The position numbers and the translations under genes are program-made. Shown piece by piece: positions 55,174 through 63,302 of a DNA stretch of 64,000 nucleotides (positions are counted from its first letter, which is position 1; the number at the start of each line of letters is the position of its first letter). Source of the DNA: Prochlorococcus sp. AG-402-I21. Its GTDB lineage: Bacteria; Cyanobacteriota; Cyanobacteriia; PCC-6307; Cyanobiaceae. Below the pieces are notes generated by a model that was given only the letters and a program-made list of their open reading frames with translations, ran no database searches and was not told the origin of the DNA. The stretch spans positions 1 through 64,000 of the forward strand of contig QCHZ01000002.1 of the NCBI GenBank assembly GCA_003216955.1, written 5' to 3'.

Positions 55174-55368
55174 TTAGAAAGGGAATGGTCCTGATGCTCC
55201 GCTTGATGAAGTAAAGCCGGAGAGAGCCCAAATTCCAAAGGAGAACAGTGCGCATCCAATAAAAAACATCAAATGAGCTACATAACGATATTTCTCTTTT
55301 TGACTAATACCACCCTCCATAGGAAGGTCTCCAAGGAAACGAGATTGTGGGCTCTTGTTGCTTGCCAT
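55174..55368 (-). CDS. Single-helix membrane protein, 64 aa
   Basis: A 64-residue protein with a polar N-terminus (SRFLGDLPMEGGISQKEKYR), one membrane helix (YVAHLMFFIGCALFSFGIW) and a serine-glycine-proline tail. The helix resembles that of the protein at 21195-21395. No chlorophyll-binding motif. The clear start and even composition suggest a conserved small thylakoid or plasma membrane protein. Confidence 0.6.
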   Translation of the reverse strand: MASNKSPQSRFLGDLPMEGGISQKEKYRYVAHLMFFIGCALFSFGIWALSGFTSSSGASGPFPF

Positions 55369-55843
55369 GAATGTTATTTACCAATGTTTGAAATTATGGC
55401 ATAAAGAATCTCACTGACATTTAATAACATAGAGAATCTATAGGTTCTGAAATTTTTTAAGGTCTAGAAGGCTCCTCTTTGAAACTGAATTAATAGCAAA
55501 AGGGAGGAAATTGTTATTTGAGGAATTTTTTTAAGATTTCAGAAGATAATAAGATAGAAATTCAAGTAGAGAGTTAGTCGAATGCTTTGTGGCTCTAGTC
55601 TTAAAAACTAGCTGTTATTACCATAAAACTAACAATATATCCGCTATAAATACTTGATAGAATAAGCTTTTAATTAATTTTTGATTGCACAATATCCCTT
55701 AATTATTAATACTACAAAGTTGACTATCTCTGTTTTTTATAACAAAGTCGTTAACTTTCGTTCTTTTTCAAACAAGTGGTCAATCGCGGTCATGAAGACT
55801 AGCGTCGCAACAAGGGCTGTCAACCATCTCTAATTTAACTGTT
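55369..55843. other. Intergenic region holding a tRNA-Ser remnant
   Basis: 475 bases without a convincing ORF. Its only recognisable content is the 5' half of a decayed tRNA-Ser at 55568-55612. Confidence 0.6.
55568..55612 (+). pseudogene. Decayed 5' half of tRNA-Ser
   Basis: Aligns without gaps to the first 45 bases of the intact tRNA-Ser at 57199, with 39 identical by hand alignment. It covers the acceptor 5' strand, D arm and anticodon arm, ending at CTAGC exactly where the anticodon stem closes; what follows is unrelated. The anticodon-loop base G is changed to A. Short upstream flanks are also similar (AAATT-rich). Confidence 0.8.
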
Positions 55844-56191
55844 TTAAGAGAAAACTCTTGGGTATGGAGTTTTTCCATTCATTAATGATGTGTCTATTAG
55901 TTTGCAGATATTCATTAATGCATTCAGACCAAATCCAGGACCTGTCGGACCATCAATGAATTCCTGAAATTCTTCTACCGTAATATTCTCCTTTGTTTCC
56001 CAAATACAGTAAACAGGTCCATCAGAAGTCACAGCATTAGCAGAGTGGTTGTAAAAACCTTTTTCTTTATTTGCTGCTACAGCCTCATCCCATCCACCGC
56101 CAGGTGCCATTGCTGTATAAGCGGTTTCCCACCACTTAGATGAGGTACCAGCTCTAAATTCGTGATGAACGATATAAAAATTAGAGGCCAT
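55844..56191 (-). CDS. Hypothetical protein, 115 aa
   Basis: A soluble protein resembling small dimeric alpha-beta barrel proteins in layout: strand FYIVHHEFRAG, helix KWWETAYTAMAPGGGWDEA, strand PVYCIWETKENITVEEFQEF. A glycine-rich turn (DGPTGPGFG) precedes the last helix. No family recognised with confidence. It lies between the tRNA-Ser remnants. Confidence 0.6.
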   Translation of the reverse strand: MASNFYIVHHEFRAGTSSKWWETAYTAMAPGGGWDEAVAANKEKGFYNHSANAVTSDGPVYCIWETKENITVEEFQEFIDGPTGPGFGLNALMNICKLIDTSLMNGKTPYPRVFS

Positions 56192-56194
56192 CAA

Positions 56195-56474
56195 AGATAT
56201 ACAAGAACCAAAAGGATTACATATAATTGGAAACTTTTATGTATTAAAGACATTAGATCAATTATTTAAAACTCTATATAGGGATAGATTTAATTTCATT
56301 TTCGACTGAGTGGCTTTAATTCATTTCTTTATTCATTAGACAAGGAAGACATTGTCTACTTCCCCTCCAAGCTGATTTAAGAGTTGCTTAATCTATTAGC
56401 GGACCTGTGCTTTTAAAGTACATTTTAACAATTAAAGCCTTCCTTCAAATTTACTGGTCCCACTCTTTGATCAA
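56195..56474. other. Intergenic stretch without recognisable genes
   Basis: 280 bases between two minus-strand genes; short frames only. No terminator or repeat recognised. Confidence 0.5.
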
Positions 56475-56855
56475 TTAACCAGCGACAGAAGCTCCAGAAA
56501 TTAATCCCATCACAGCACCAATCAATCCTGTTCCATACACACAATAAAAAGTGTGCTTTTGTTTTGGCCTCCACCGCTTAATTTTTGCTAGATCCCATTT
56601 ATTAATCTGATCCAACGTTTTTTCAATAGTTAAATTAGAACCCGTGCGATAATTATTAATTTTCACTCCTCCATAGATTCCTACACATAACCCAACCAAA
56701 CCGAATAATAAAGCACCAAAGAAGGGGCCAAGTGATTCAACAAAATTAATTGCTATTCCAAGAAGAATAAATATACCTATAATTGTTCCACAGCCGGAAA
56801 GACAACCTTGGTTGTTTTGGACATTTTGAACTACTATTGATTGCTTTCCAAACAT
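56475..56855 (-). CDS. Multi-helix membrane protein, hypothetical
   Basis: A 126-residue protein with two adjoining N-terminal helices (IIGIFILLGIAINFVESLG, then FFGALLFGLVGLCVGIYGG) and a third near the C-terminus (GLIGAVMGLISGASVAG). Between them is a basic loop, KWDLAKIKRWRPKQKHTF. Lies within the interval between the two tRNA remnants. No family recognised. Confidence 0.6.
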   Translation of the reverse strand: MFGKQSIVVQNVQNNQGCLSGCGTIIGIFILLGIAINFVESLGPFFGALLFGLVGLCVGIYGGVKINNYRTGSNLTIEKTLDQINKWDLAKIKRWRPKQKHTFYCVYGTGLIGAVMGLISGASVAG

Positions 56856-57198
56856 TTTAAAATCTCTATAAAATACTTATGGAATAATAATCTTTCTTAC
56901 TTACCTTTTCTAGCTAATCTAGTAATACTCATCAAAGAATCAAAAAACTTTTAACTTTATCATCTGAAATCGATTGTTATCACTTAAGAAACGGAAGATT
57001 TAAAAGAATCAGATAAAACGACTATCCAATCGGTTATTAATCATCACAACCTCAACTATCAAATATCCATACTCGCCAACCTCCATGGACTGTAATTTTT
57101 CCAAAACAATTGCATTGACTAGATTTTCTACTTATAGATTTTTACTTTTTCAAAATTAATTTGGAAAAATCCTAAGTTAATGATGTAAAATTTGAGGT
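56856..57198. other. Intergenic region upstream of tRNA-Ser
   Basis: 343 bases. On the minus strand a start-less frame ends at 57052 and reads CNCFGKITVHGGWRVWIF, which may be the end of a lost small gene. Nothing else recognised. Confidence 0.4.
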
Positions 57199-57285
57199 GG
57201 AGAGTTGGTCGAGTGGTTTATGGCTCTAGTCTTGAAAACTAGCATGGGGGCAACTCCATCGGGGGTTCGAATCCCCCACTCTCCG
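57199..57285 (+). tRNA. trnS-UGA: tRNA-Ser (anticodon UGA)
   Basis: An 87-base class II tRNA with the acceptor stem GGAGAGT/ACTCTCC, D arm TGGTCGAGTGGTTTA, anticodon arm CTAGT-CTTGAAA-ACTAG (anticodon TGA), a long variable arm (ATGGGGGCAACTCCAT) and T arm GGGGGTTCGAATCCCCC, with discriminator G at 57285. CCA is not encoded. Downstream CGGAGAG can pair with the tRNA 3' end CTCTCCG, which may aid termination or processing. Confidence 0.97.
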
Positions 57286-57499
57286 TTCTATTACGGAGAG
57301 GCTAGTGATATTTAATTATATTTTTAACCTCGTTATTTATTATCTATAATCCAAGATTTGACCGAAAGGAGACCGAAAAAGAAACTAATTAAAAAAATTA
57401 AAAAATTCGAAAGAATTTAATTTAAAACTTATAGTACATCCCTCGGCCTTTGTACTTCAAAAGAACTCAGAAAAGTATTACTTGCACTCAAGTGTCACC

Positions 57500-57564
57500 A
57501 CTCTTGAAAACTACATGGCGGTAACTTGATCGCTGGTTCGTATCCCACAGTCTCAATTCTATTA
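57500..57564 (+). pseudogene. Decayed 3' half of tRNA-Ser with its 3' flank
   Basis: Aligns to bases 31-87 of the intact tRNA plus the following TTCTATTA flank, with about 52 of 65 positions identical and one gap. It begins in the anticodon arm (CTCTTGAAAACTA) and retains the variable and T arms (GGTTCGTATCCCA). The preceding bases do not match a 5' half. Too degraded to fold as a working tRNA. Confidence 0.75.
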
Positions 57565-57609
57565 AATAGCAGAGACAAGTATTTAATTAAATACTTGTCT
57601 CTGCTATTT
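57564..57609. repeat. Perfect 46-base palindrome
   Basis: Two 23-base arms, 57564-57586 and 57587-57609, are exact reverse complements with no spacer (arm begins AAATAGCAGAGACAAGT). It directly adjoins the tRNA-Ser 3' remnant; part of its left arm (AGAGAC) also pairs with the remnant's GTCTC. No T tract follows, so a plain intrinsic terminator is less likely. Confidence 0.9.
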
Positions 57610-57888
57610 GATAAATAAGCAAAATACTAGGAAAATTAATCAAAGAGTCTTAAAAATGATTTATTTTTACGTCTACTAAGATAAGTAAATCAAATATTTA
57701 ATACCTGGAAGAATGCCATAATTCTCATGATTCTTTTGTTTTTTCGTTAAGGTAATTTTAAAATAGCTTTTTTTAGATTTTAAGATACCGATCTGATATC
57801 AATCGAAGCAACCTAGTAAATCTTTAATCTTATTAGGTTTCTTTTCTTAAAAAATTCAAAAAGCCATACCTTACATAATTAAATCAAA

Positions 57889-58059
57889 ATGAAAGAAGAG
57901 CGTTACTTAAAAGACAGAGAAGCAATTGTAAGAGCTGACATTTGGAAAGAGATTACCTCTTCTTGCAAAGGGCTTAGAACTGAGCTCGGATATACAAATA
58001 TCCAAATAGTTGAATTTCTAAAAGAAATAACAAAAACATTTGAAAGAGACCAACTTTGA
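57889..58059 (+). CDS. Small hypothetical helical protein, 56 aa
   Basis: An ATG-started 56-residue ORF of charged, helical character (MKEERYLKDREAIVRADIWK, then VEFLKEITKTFERDQL). One cysteine pair-free segment SSCKGLRTELGY in the middle. No membrane helix. Looks like a real small protein; no family recognised. Confidence 0.5.
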   Translation: MKEERYLKDREAIVRADIWKEITSSCKGLRTELGYTNIQIVEFLKEITKTFERDQL

Positions 58060-58096
58060 ATCCTGCAGATCAAGATTGGATTTTTGTCTTAATGTT

Positions 58097-60193
58097 CTAT
58101 TTTTCTTTAGTTTTTAAGGCTTCATCAATACTTTTTATTGCATTCGGAACACTATTTGAAGCAGACTTCAATCGCCAAAAGGCTCCCCGCGAAAGTGCAG
58201 TAGTATCACCCAAACTTTTAAGCAAGTAATTTGGATTTTTCCTATAAGCTCTATCTGCTATTAAAGATGCCTTCCAAGGGTTCCAAGAGGCAATGTTTAC
58301 GATAGTTCTGTAAGCACTTGGCCAGGGATTATTAGGCAACAAAATTTCTAAATTTCTTAAATAGATATCTGCCTCAGAAGGTCTATTCGATAATATCTTT
58401 AGCAGTGATAGGGACCATAAAGATTCAACATTTTTGGGATCTAAACTTATTTGGGATAACGCCTTATTTTTAACTATATTTTGATATTTAAAATGGCCAT
58501 CAAGCATATGTTCTATTTCTATTTCATCAAAAATTAATTTAATGCCTAATGGACCTTGCTCCATTCCATTTGCTAGTTCAACAAATCTATTATGAAAGTC
58601 ATTTTGCTTAATTGAACTTGAACTTCGCTTCCATAAAGAATAGCTTCCGTCTTTTTCTCTAGGGAATTCTCGCACTTTTATAAAAAGAGAACTATCTCTA
58701 ATCGCTTTATCTAAAGCTATTGAATTACTTGAAACTGAACCTTGGTCCCCTTCAGCCAAAATAATCCAATTAGAGTATTTAAGAACAGGTTCTATATGTA
58801 AAAGGGATTGCCCAAGTTGTCTCCCTAAAATATCTCCACCTTGCATTCTCCCAAAATAACTTACATTATGTTGATTAATATCGGGAGTGCTAGGAACAAC
58901 AATAACTGTTTCTTTTTCATCAAAAGTCTGATCCGATTTAACTATCGATATAATATCTTTAACAGGATAATATTTACTTGGAATTTTTTCTAACGTATTA
59001 AACCTATTAATAGAATTTGAAAATAAAAAGCTTATAGGAGGAATAAATAATAAAAAATAATATTTAAATTTAAAATAAGTATCTAGCCAATCACTCCACT
59101 TAGTGAAGCCAAGAGCTAAAAGTAAAATAATCAACGGGATCGTACATGCAATATATCTTTCATCCTTGTTAGGAATCAAAGTTGTAAAAGTCCAACATGT
59201 TATTAAATTAAAATAAACCCATACCCATTTATAATTATTTTTATTAAAAATATCGACTAATCTCTTTCCAGCGTTAAAAGATCTTACATAGGTTAAGAAG
59301 GCAAGTATTATGCCTGACAAGCCAAAAAAGAAGATAATACTTCCAAACTGATTATCTAAATAGGGAAAATACCAGAAAATACTTTTGAAGGCCAAGACAG
59401 ATGGGTCGCCTTCTATCTTTGCAGATTCAAAAACAGCTCTATAAGTTCCACTTAATATCATTATCCAATTGTGATAAAACCACGGTAAAATTGCTAAAAA
59501 ACAGATAAAAAATAAGCATAAAAATTGTAATCTAAATTTTGTATCTCTTTTAAAAGAAAGAATAAAAATAAAAAATAAAGAAGGTATTACAACTAATAAA
59601 GAGCTCTGCTTAATCAGTAAAGAAGAAGTGCATGCAAAAGTAGCTATTATTAATTGAATCCATTTACCTCCAATTGTTTTATCGCTCCATCTCCCTAGAT
59701 GAAATAAATAAAACGTAATAGCGGAGATCAAAGGTAGCTCCAATACATAATCGGTTCTTAGATGAAATAAGAAAGGAGAAAATGCGCTAATAAGAACAGA
59801 AAAAAGCGCAAATTTTTTTCCTCTCAAATAAAGTCCCCATGAAGCAATATTAAAGATCAAAAATCCATTCCAAAAACTTAAGGACCAGGCAGCTTCATGA
59901 GGGGCATCGCCAGCAAAGGCAATAAAGGCTCCGTTGATTATTGAGGCCAAAGGAGGAATCTTTGGAGATTTATCCAGCAAAGAACTAAAGTCTGAAACCC
60001 CATTTCCACCTAATAAAGAAAGTGCACGAGCATGGTCAAGAGCACTATTAAGATAATCAGCCTGATCCCATGAGGGAGTATTGCTATAAAAATTCCACCA
60101 AATCCGATCAGCAAAGGTGGATATAATCCATATTAATAAAATTGAAATCCAAAAAATATATTTAGAGTGATTAATATTTTTCTGAAAAGGCAT
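58097..60193 (-). CDS. GT39-like membrane glycosyltransferase with TPR-like tail
   Basis: About 698 residues with roughly ten membrane helices in the first 420 residues, then a soluble C-terminal region. The early periplasmic loop carries PSWDQADYLNSALD, with the paired acidic residues that GT39/ArnT-type enzymes use, and FLFHLRTDYVLELPLISAIT follows the same pattern. The tail (SLSLLKILSNRPSEADIYLR) resembles tetratricopeptide helices. It probably transfers sugar from a polyprenyl-phosphate donor at the outer face of the membrane. ATG 60193 is preferred; the TTG at 60208 would overlap the upstream gene. Confidence 0.7.
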   Translation of the reverse strand: MPFQKNINHSKYIFWISILLIWIISTFADRIWWNFYSNTPSWDQADYLNSALDHARALSLLGGNGVSDFSSLLDKSPKIPPLASIINGAFIAFAGDAPHEAAWSLSFWNGFLIFNIASWGLYLRGKKFALFSVLISAFSPFLFHLRTDYVLELPLISAITFYLFHLGRWSDKTIGGKWIQLIIATFACTSSLLIKQSSLLVVIPSLFFIFILSFKRDTKFRLQFLCLFFICFLAILPWFYHNWIMILSGTYRAVFESAKIEGDPSVLAFKSIFWYFPYLDNQFGSIIFFFGLSGIILAFLTYVRSFNAGKRLVDIFNKNNYKWVWVYFNLITCWTFTTLIPNKDERYIACTIPLIILLLALGFTKWSDWLDTYFKFKYYFLLFIPPISFLFSNSINRFNTLEKIPSKYYPVKDIISIVKSDQTFDEKETVIVVPSTPDINQHNVSYFGRMQGGDILGRQLGQSLLHIEPVLKYSNWIILAEGDQGSVSSNSIALDKAIRDSSLFIKVREFPREKDGSYSLWKRSSSSIKQNDFHNRFVELANGMEQGPLGIKLIFDEIEIEHMLDGHFKYQNIVKNKALSQISLDPKNVESLWSLSLLKILSNRPSEADIYLRNLEILLPNNPWPSAYRTIVNIASWNPWKASLIADRAYRKNPNYLLKSLGDTTALSRGAFWRLKSASNSVPNAIKSIDEALKTKEK

Positions 60194-60201
60194 ACTATTT
60201 A

Positions 60202-60672
60202 CTAACAATCTAATGTTTCACTTGTTTTTTTATTAGTTACAGTGTTTATTCCATCTGCAATAATGCATAATTTGTTTTTAACATCATTTGCAATTAATAC
60301 ATCAGTAAAATCGGCGCCTACAATAATAACGTTTTCAAATTTAGCATTATAAGCAAAAGCACCTTCTAATATGCTATTTGAAAGGTTAGCACCGTTAAGT
60401 ATGGCCGCATCCATTGTTACATCTCTCATATTTGTATTACTTAGATTTGCATTTTCAAGCTTTGCATCAAAAAAACTAGCTCCTTGAAGATCACTACCTG
60501 AAAAATCAGCATCTTGGAGATCACTTAAATAGAAAGTCGCTCCTTTTAAATCAGTATTAGAAAAATCAGCACCTATCAAGGTTTGTTTCCCATAGTCCAA
60601 GGCTGCATAAGCTGGAAAAGAATAAAAAGCAAATAGAACCGAAGTTACAAAAAAAAGAAGACGTTTAAACAT
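60202..60672 (-). CDS. Secreted/lumenal pentapeptide repeat protein
   Basis: A 156-residue protein with a signal peptide (FFVTSVLFAFYSFPAYA, cleavage after AYA) and about 16 pentapeptide repeats of A(D/N)Lxx type (GADFSNTDLKGATF, ANLSNTNMRDV, GANLSNSILEGA), forming a four-sided beta helix. Two cysteines near the C-terminus (LCIIA, LDC) could form a disulfide. Likely thylakoid-lumenal or periplasmic. Function unknown. Confidence 0.85.
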   Translation of the reverse strand: MFKRLLFFVTSVLFAFYSFPAYAALDYGKQTLIGADFSNTDLKGATFYLSDLQDADFSGSDLQGASFFDAKLENANLSNTNMRDVTMDAAILNGANLSNSILEGAFAYNAKFENVIIVGADFTDVLIANDVKNKLCIIADGINTVTNKKTSETLDC

Positions 60673-61012
60673 AACTTTCTAATAACTAGCAATAATTATA
60701 TTTTAATTCAGAAAGGGGCTAAAAGTTAAATATTCAATTTAATATGTATTAGAACAAAAAAATACTAATATAAACTATCCTAAATCTTAAAAATAAATCA
60801 ACATATTGATGTCAATAGTTATATAAAATGATTAACAAATTATCCTATACAAAACATCCAACGCTAAAGCGTTAATGAAAAAATAAAAGCGATATAAATT
60901 AATCAAATTTTCTAACTAAAATAAAGTTATGCCTATGATTTAATATATATTTTAAATTTCAAGAAAATAATTCTTTAAATCTACCAAATTTAAAATATCC
61001 AAGTTCCTAAAA
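60673..61012. other. Intergenic region with one short hairpin
   Basis: 340 bases of AT-rich DNA between divergent genes. A small perfect hairpin, AACGC-TAAA-GCGTT, lies at 60860-60873. No ORF or clear promoter boxes recognised. Confidence 0.5.
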
Positions 61013-62656
61013 ATGATTAACAAACCATATGAAGTCATAATTATCGGGTCTGGTGCAACAGGAGGAATGGCTGCTCTCACAATGGCAAAAGCAGGCGTCA
61101 GAGTATTAGTAATTGAAAGAGGTCCTGAGCTAGAAATTAAGCAGGCAAACGGAACAGAGCCTTGCAATATGATTCGGAGAGTGATAGGAGTATCAACTGG
61201 AAATTACCAAAATCAACCTCAGCATCCAGGTTTCTGGAAATCAAATCCTTTACTGTACGCAAACAAAAAAGCAAATCCTTATACTCACCCACCAGAAGCT
61301 CCATTCATGTGGACGCAAGGCAATCAAGTTGGAGGAAGGAGCCTAACTTGGGGAGGAATAACCTTAAGATTAGCCCACGAAGATTTTGAAGCGTCAAGAA
61401 ATAAAGAGTACAGCCTCGAATGGCCTATAAAATATAAAGATCTTGAGTCACATTATTCAGAAATAGAGAATTTTTTAAAAGTATACGGCAACAAAGACGA
61501 TCTCGATCAACTCCCCAATGGTAACTATATTGGCAAAATTCCTTTCACAGAGAGTGAATCTAGATTCGCCTCCAAAATAAAAGAAAAATTAAATGTTCCT
61601 TTTATCAATTCCAGAGGCTTTGGAACTAATAAAGATAAAACTAAATGGCCCAAATATAGCAGCTTAGGCAGCACATTAAAAGAAGCGGCTAGATTAGGAA
61701 AAGTCGAAATACTTTCAAATCATATTGTTGAAAAATTAGTATTGAATAACGATAGAAAGTCTGCAAAAAGTGTTATTGTAGTAAACCAAAAAGATGGAAA
61801 TAGAAGTGAATTAGAAAGTAAATTAATCATATTATGCTCCTCGACAATTCAAACAATTAGAATTCTATTAAGTTCCGAAGAAAGTAATAATTCAAATGGT
61901 CTAATTGATCCTTCTAATTCATTAGGAAAGAACTTAATGGATCATATATCAACTTGTAGATTTTTCAATGTCCCAATCGATAAGAATTTGCCTTGTAATT
62001 CAAAAAATAATAATAAACAAATTTTAACAGGAGCTGGCAGCTTCTTTATCCCAATAGGTAGAGACGAATCAAGTAAAAATAATTTTGTCGGAGGATACGG
62101 AATTTGGGGAGGCATCGATAGATTTGAACCACCAGGTTTTTTAAAAAAATATAAAGATACAAAAACTGGATTCCTTATAGGTCATGGCGAAGTACTACCT
62201 AATAATGAAAACACTGTTTCTCTCTCAAAGAGGACAGATCAATATGATATTTCTATTCCACACATATCAATAGTTTGGCGTGAGAATGAAAAACGAATGG
62301 TTACAGAAATGAACAGAATGATTGAACTTATTATCAATTCTGGAGAAGGTAATATTATTCCAGTGAGTGAAATCCTAAATATTCCATTTGCTAAACAAAT
62401 TCTAAATAGATCTGTTGCCACTAAAAACGATGCTCCACCCCCTGGATATTACATACATGAGGTAGGAGGAGCACCGATGGGAAACGATAAAGGGAAAAGC
62501 GTGGTAGACAATTGGAATCGTCTATGGGAATGCAGCAATGTATTGGTAGTTGATGGAGCCTGCTGGCCAACTTCATCTTGGCAAAGCCCAACTCTAACAA
62601 TGATGGCAATAACTAAAAGAGCTTGTGAAAAAGCAATTTTTGACTTTAAAAGTTAA
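61013..62656 (+). CDS. GMC family FAD-dependent oxidoreductase
   Basis: A 547-residue glucose-methanol-choline oxidoreductase. The FAD site is VIIIGSGATGGMAALTMAKA; further on come QGNQVGGRSLTWGG, a C-terminal HEVGGAPMGNDKGKSVVDNW with the catalytic-region histidine, and WPTSSWQSPTLTMMAI. Such enzymes oxidise alcohols or sugars; the substrate cannot be told. No signal peptide is seen. Its 3' end overlaps the convergent DUF2811 gene by 11 bases. Confidence 0.87.
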   Translation: MINKPYEVIIIGSGATGGMAALTMAKAGVRVLVIERGPELEIKQANGTEPCNMIRRVIGVSTGNYQNQPQHPGFWKSNPLLYANKKANPYTHPPEAPFMWTQGNQVGGRSLTWGGITLRLAHEDFEASRNKEYSLEWPIKYKDLESHYSEIENFLKVYGNKDDLDQLPNGNYIGKIPFTESESRFASKIKEKLNVPFINSRGFGTNKDKTKWPKYSSLGSTLKEAARLGKVEILSNHIVEKLVLNNDRKSAKSVIVVNQKDGNRSELESKLIILCSSTIQTIRILLSSEESNNSNGLIDPSNSLGKNLMDHISTCRFFNVPIDKNLPCNSKNNNKQILTGAGSFFIPIGRDESSKNNFVGGYGIWGGIDRFEPPGFLKKYKDTKTGFLIGHGEVLPNNENTVSLSKRTDQYDISIPHISIVWRENEKRMVTEMNRMIELIINSGEGNIIPVSEILNIPFAKQILNRSVATKNDAPPPGYYIHEVGGAPMGNDKGKSVVDNWNRLWECSNVLVVDGACWPTSSWQSPTLTMMAITKRACEKAIFDFKS

Positions 62657-62915
62657 AAATATCATTTAAGTATTTATCAATAACTGCCCTATCATCAGAG
62701 CCATTTTGAAAAAGAAAATTTGCGATAGCTGAGCTAATAAGTTTGGATTGATCCCAATTCTCGTTTCCACTAATAAAATCCTTCATGCCGACGTAAAGAG
62801 CTTCGGGCACCTCTGCTTCAAGACTTATGGTCATGAGGTCAAAGTCATTTGCATAACATCTACCCTCATCACTTTTTATTTCATCAATACGAGTTTCAAT
62901 TTGATTAAACTCCAT
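62646..62915 (-). CDS. DUF2811 family protein
   Basis: An 89-residue protein whose core (MTISLEAEVPEALYVGMKDF, then WDQSKLISSAIANFLFQNG and DRAVIDKYLNDIF) matches this small cyanobacterial family. Relatives often begin at the M-T-I-S-L-E methionine, here ATG 62834; the longer form from 62915 adds 27 residues and has a purine-rich AAGGA too close to the ATG. Function unknown. Confidence 0.72.
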   Translation of the reverse strand: MEFNQIETRIDEIKSDEGRCYANDFDLMTISLEAEVPEALYVGMKDFISGNENWDQSKLISSAIANFLFQNGSDDRAVIDKYLNDIFNF

Positions 62916-63302
62916 TTCCTTTTTTAAAAGTTCGAAACCTATGAGATAAGGATCTTAAATTTTCAATAAAACGTCAAAGATAAAGAAAAGCTATACCTAA
63001 AATATGAGACAGAGATAGACTCGTTTCATATCAATACTTCTCAAGGAAATGCCTCCAATAAAATAGTTTTATCCGCCTTAGATGTATAAGTGTAAATTAC
63101 TATTAAAAAATCTATTGAATCCCACAAGCCCTTCACTAAAACTAGAGTTTTAGTTTTTCATGGTGGAAAACTCTTCACTAGTTGTGGAAATCACTTGGGG
63201 AAAAGAGCTGAAACTAAACATTAAAAAAATGTATAAATAACGAGTCCCTTGCGTCGCAAGCAAGAAAGAGACAAATGATTCTTTAATTTAAACCTATTTT
63301 TT
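62916..63302. other. Intergenic region with terminator-like hairpin
   Basis: 387 bases with no convincing ORF. It contains a terminator-like hairpin (63135-63159), three DnaA-box-like words (63161-63204) and a short palindrome CTTGCGTCGCAAG near 63247. Confidence 0.5.
63135..63159 (+). terminator. Terminator-like hairpin on the + strand
   Basis: ACTAAAAC (63135-63142) and GTTTTAGT (63147-63154) form a perfect stem with a four-base loop, followed by TTTT. No + strand gene ends nearby, so it may terminate an unannotated small RNA or be fortuitous. Confidence 0.35.

Larger units (their letters stand above)
57286..57888. other. Intergenic region with tRNA remnant and long palindrome
   Basis: 603 bases without a convincing ORF. 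Contents are the decayed tRNA-Ser 3' half (57500-57564) and the 46-base palindrome (57564-57609). The remainder is AT-rich. Confidence 0.6.

Noticed and set aside
63161-63204. Chromosome replication origin suggested by DnaA-box-like words
   Set aside because: No dnaN or dnaA nearby, only three imperfect boxes, and no unwinding element; kept only as a weak observation.
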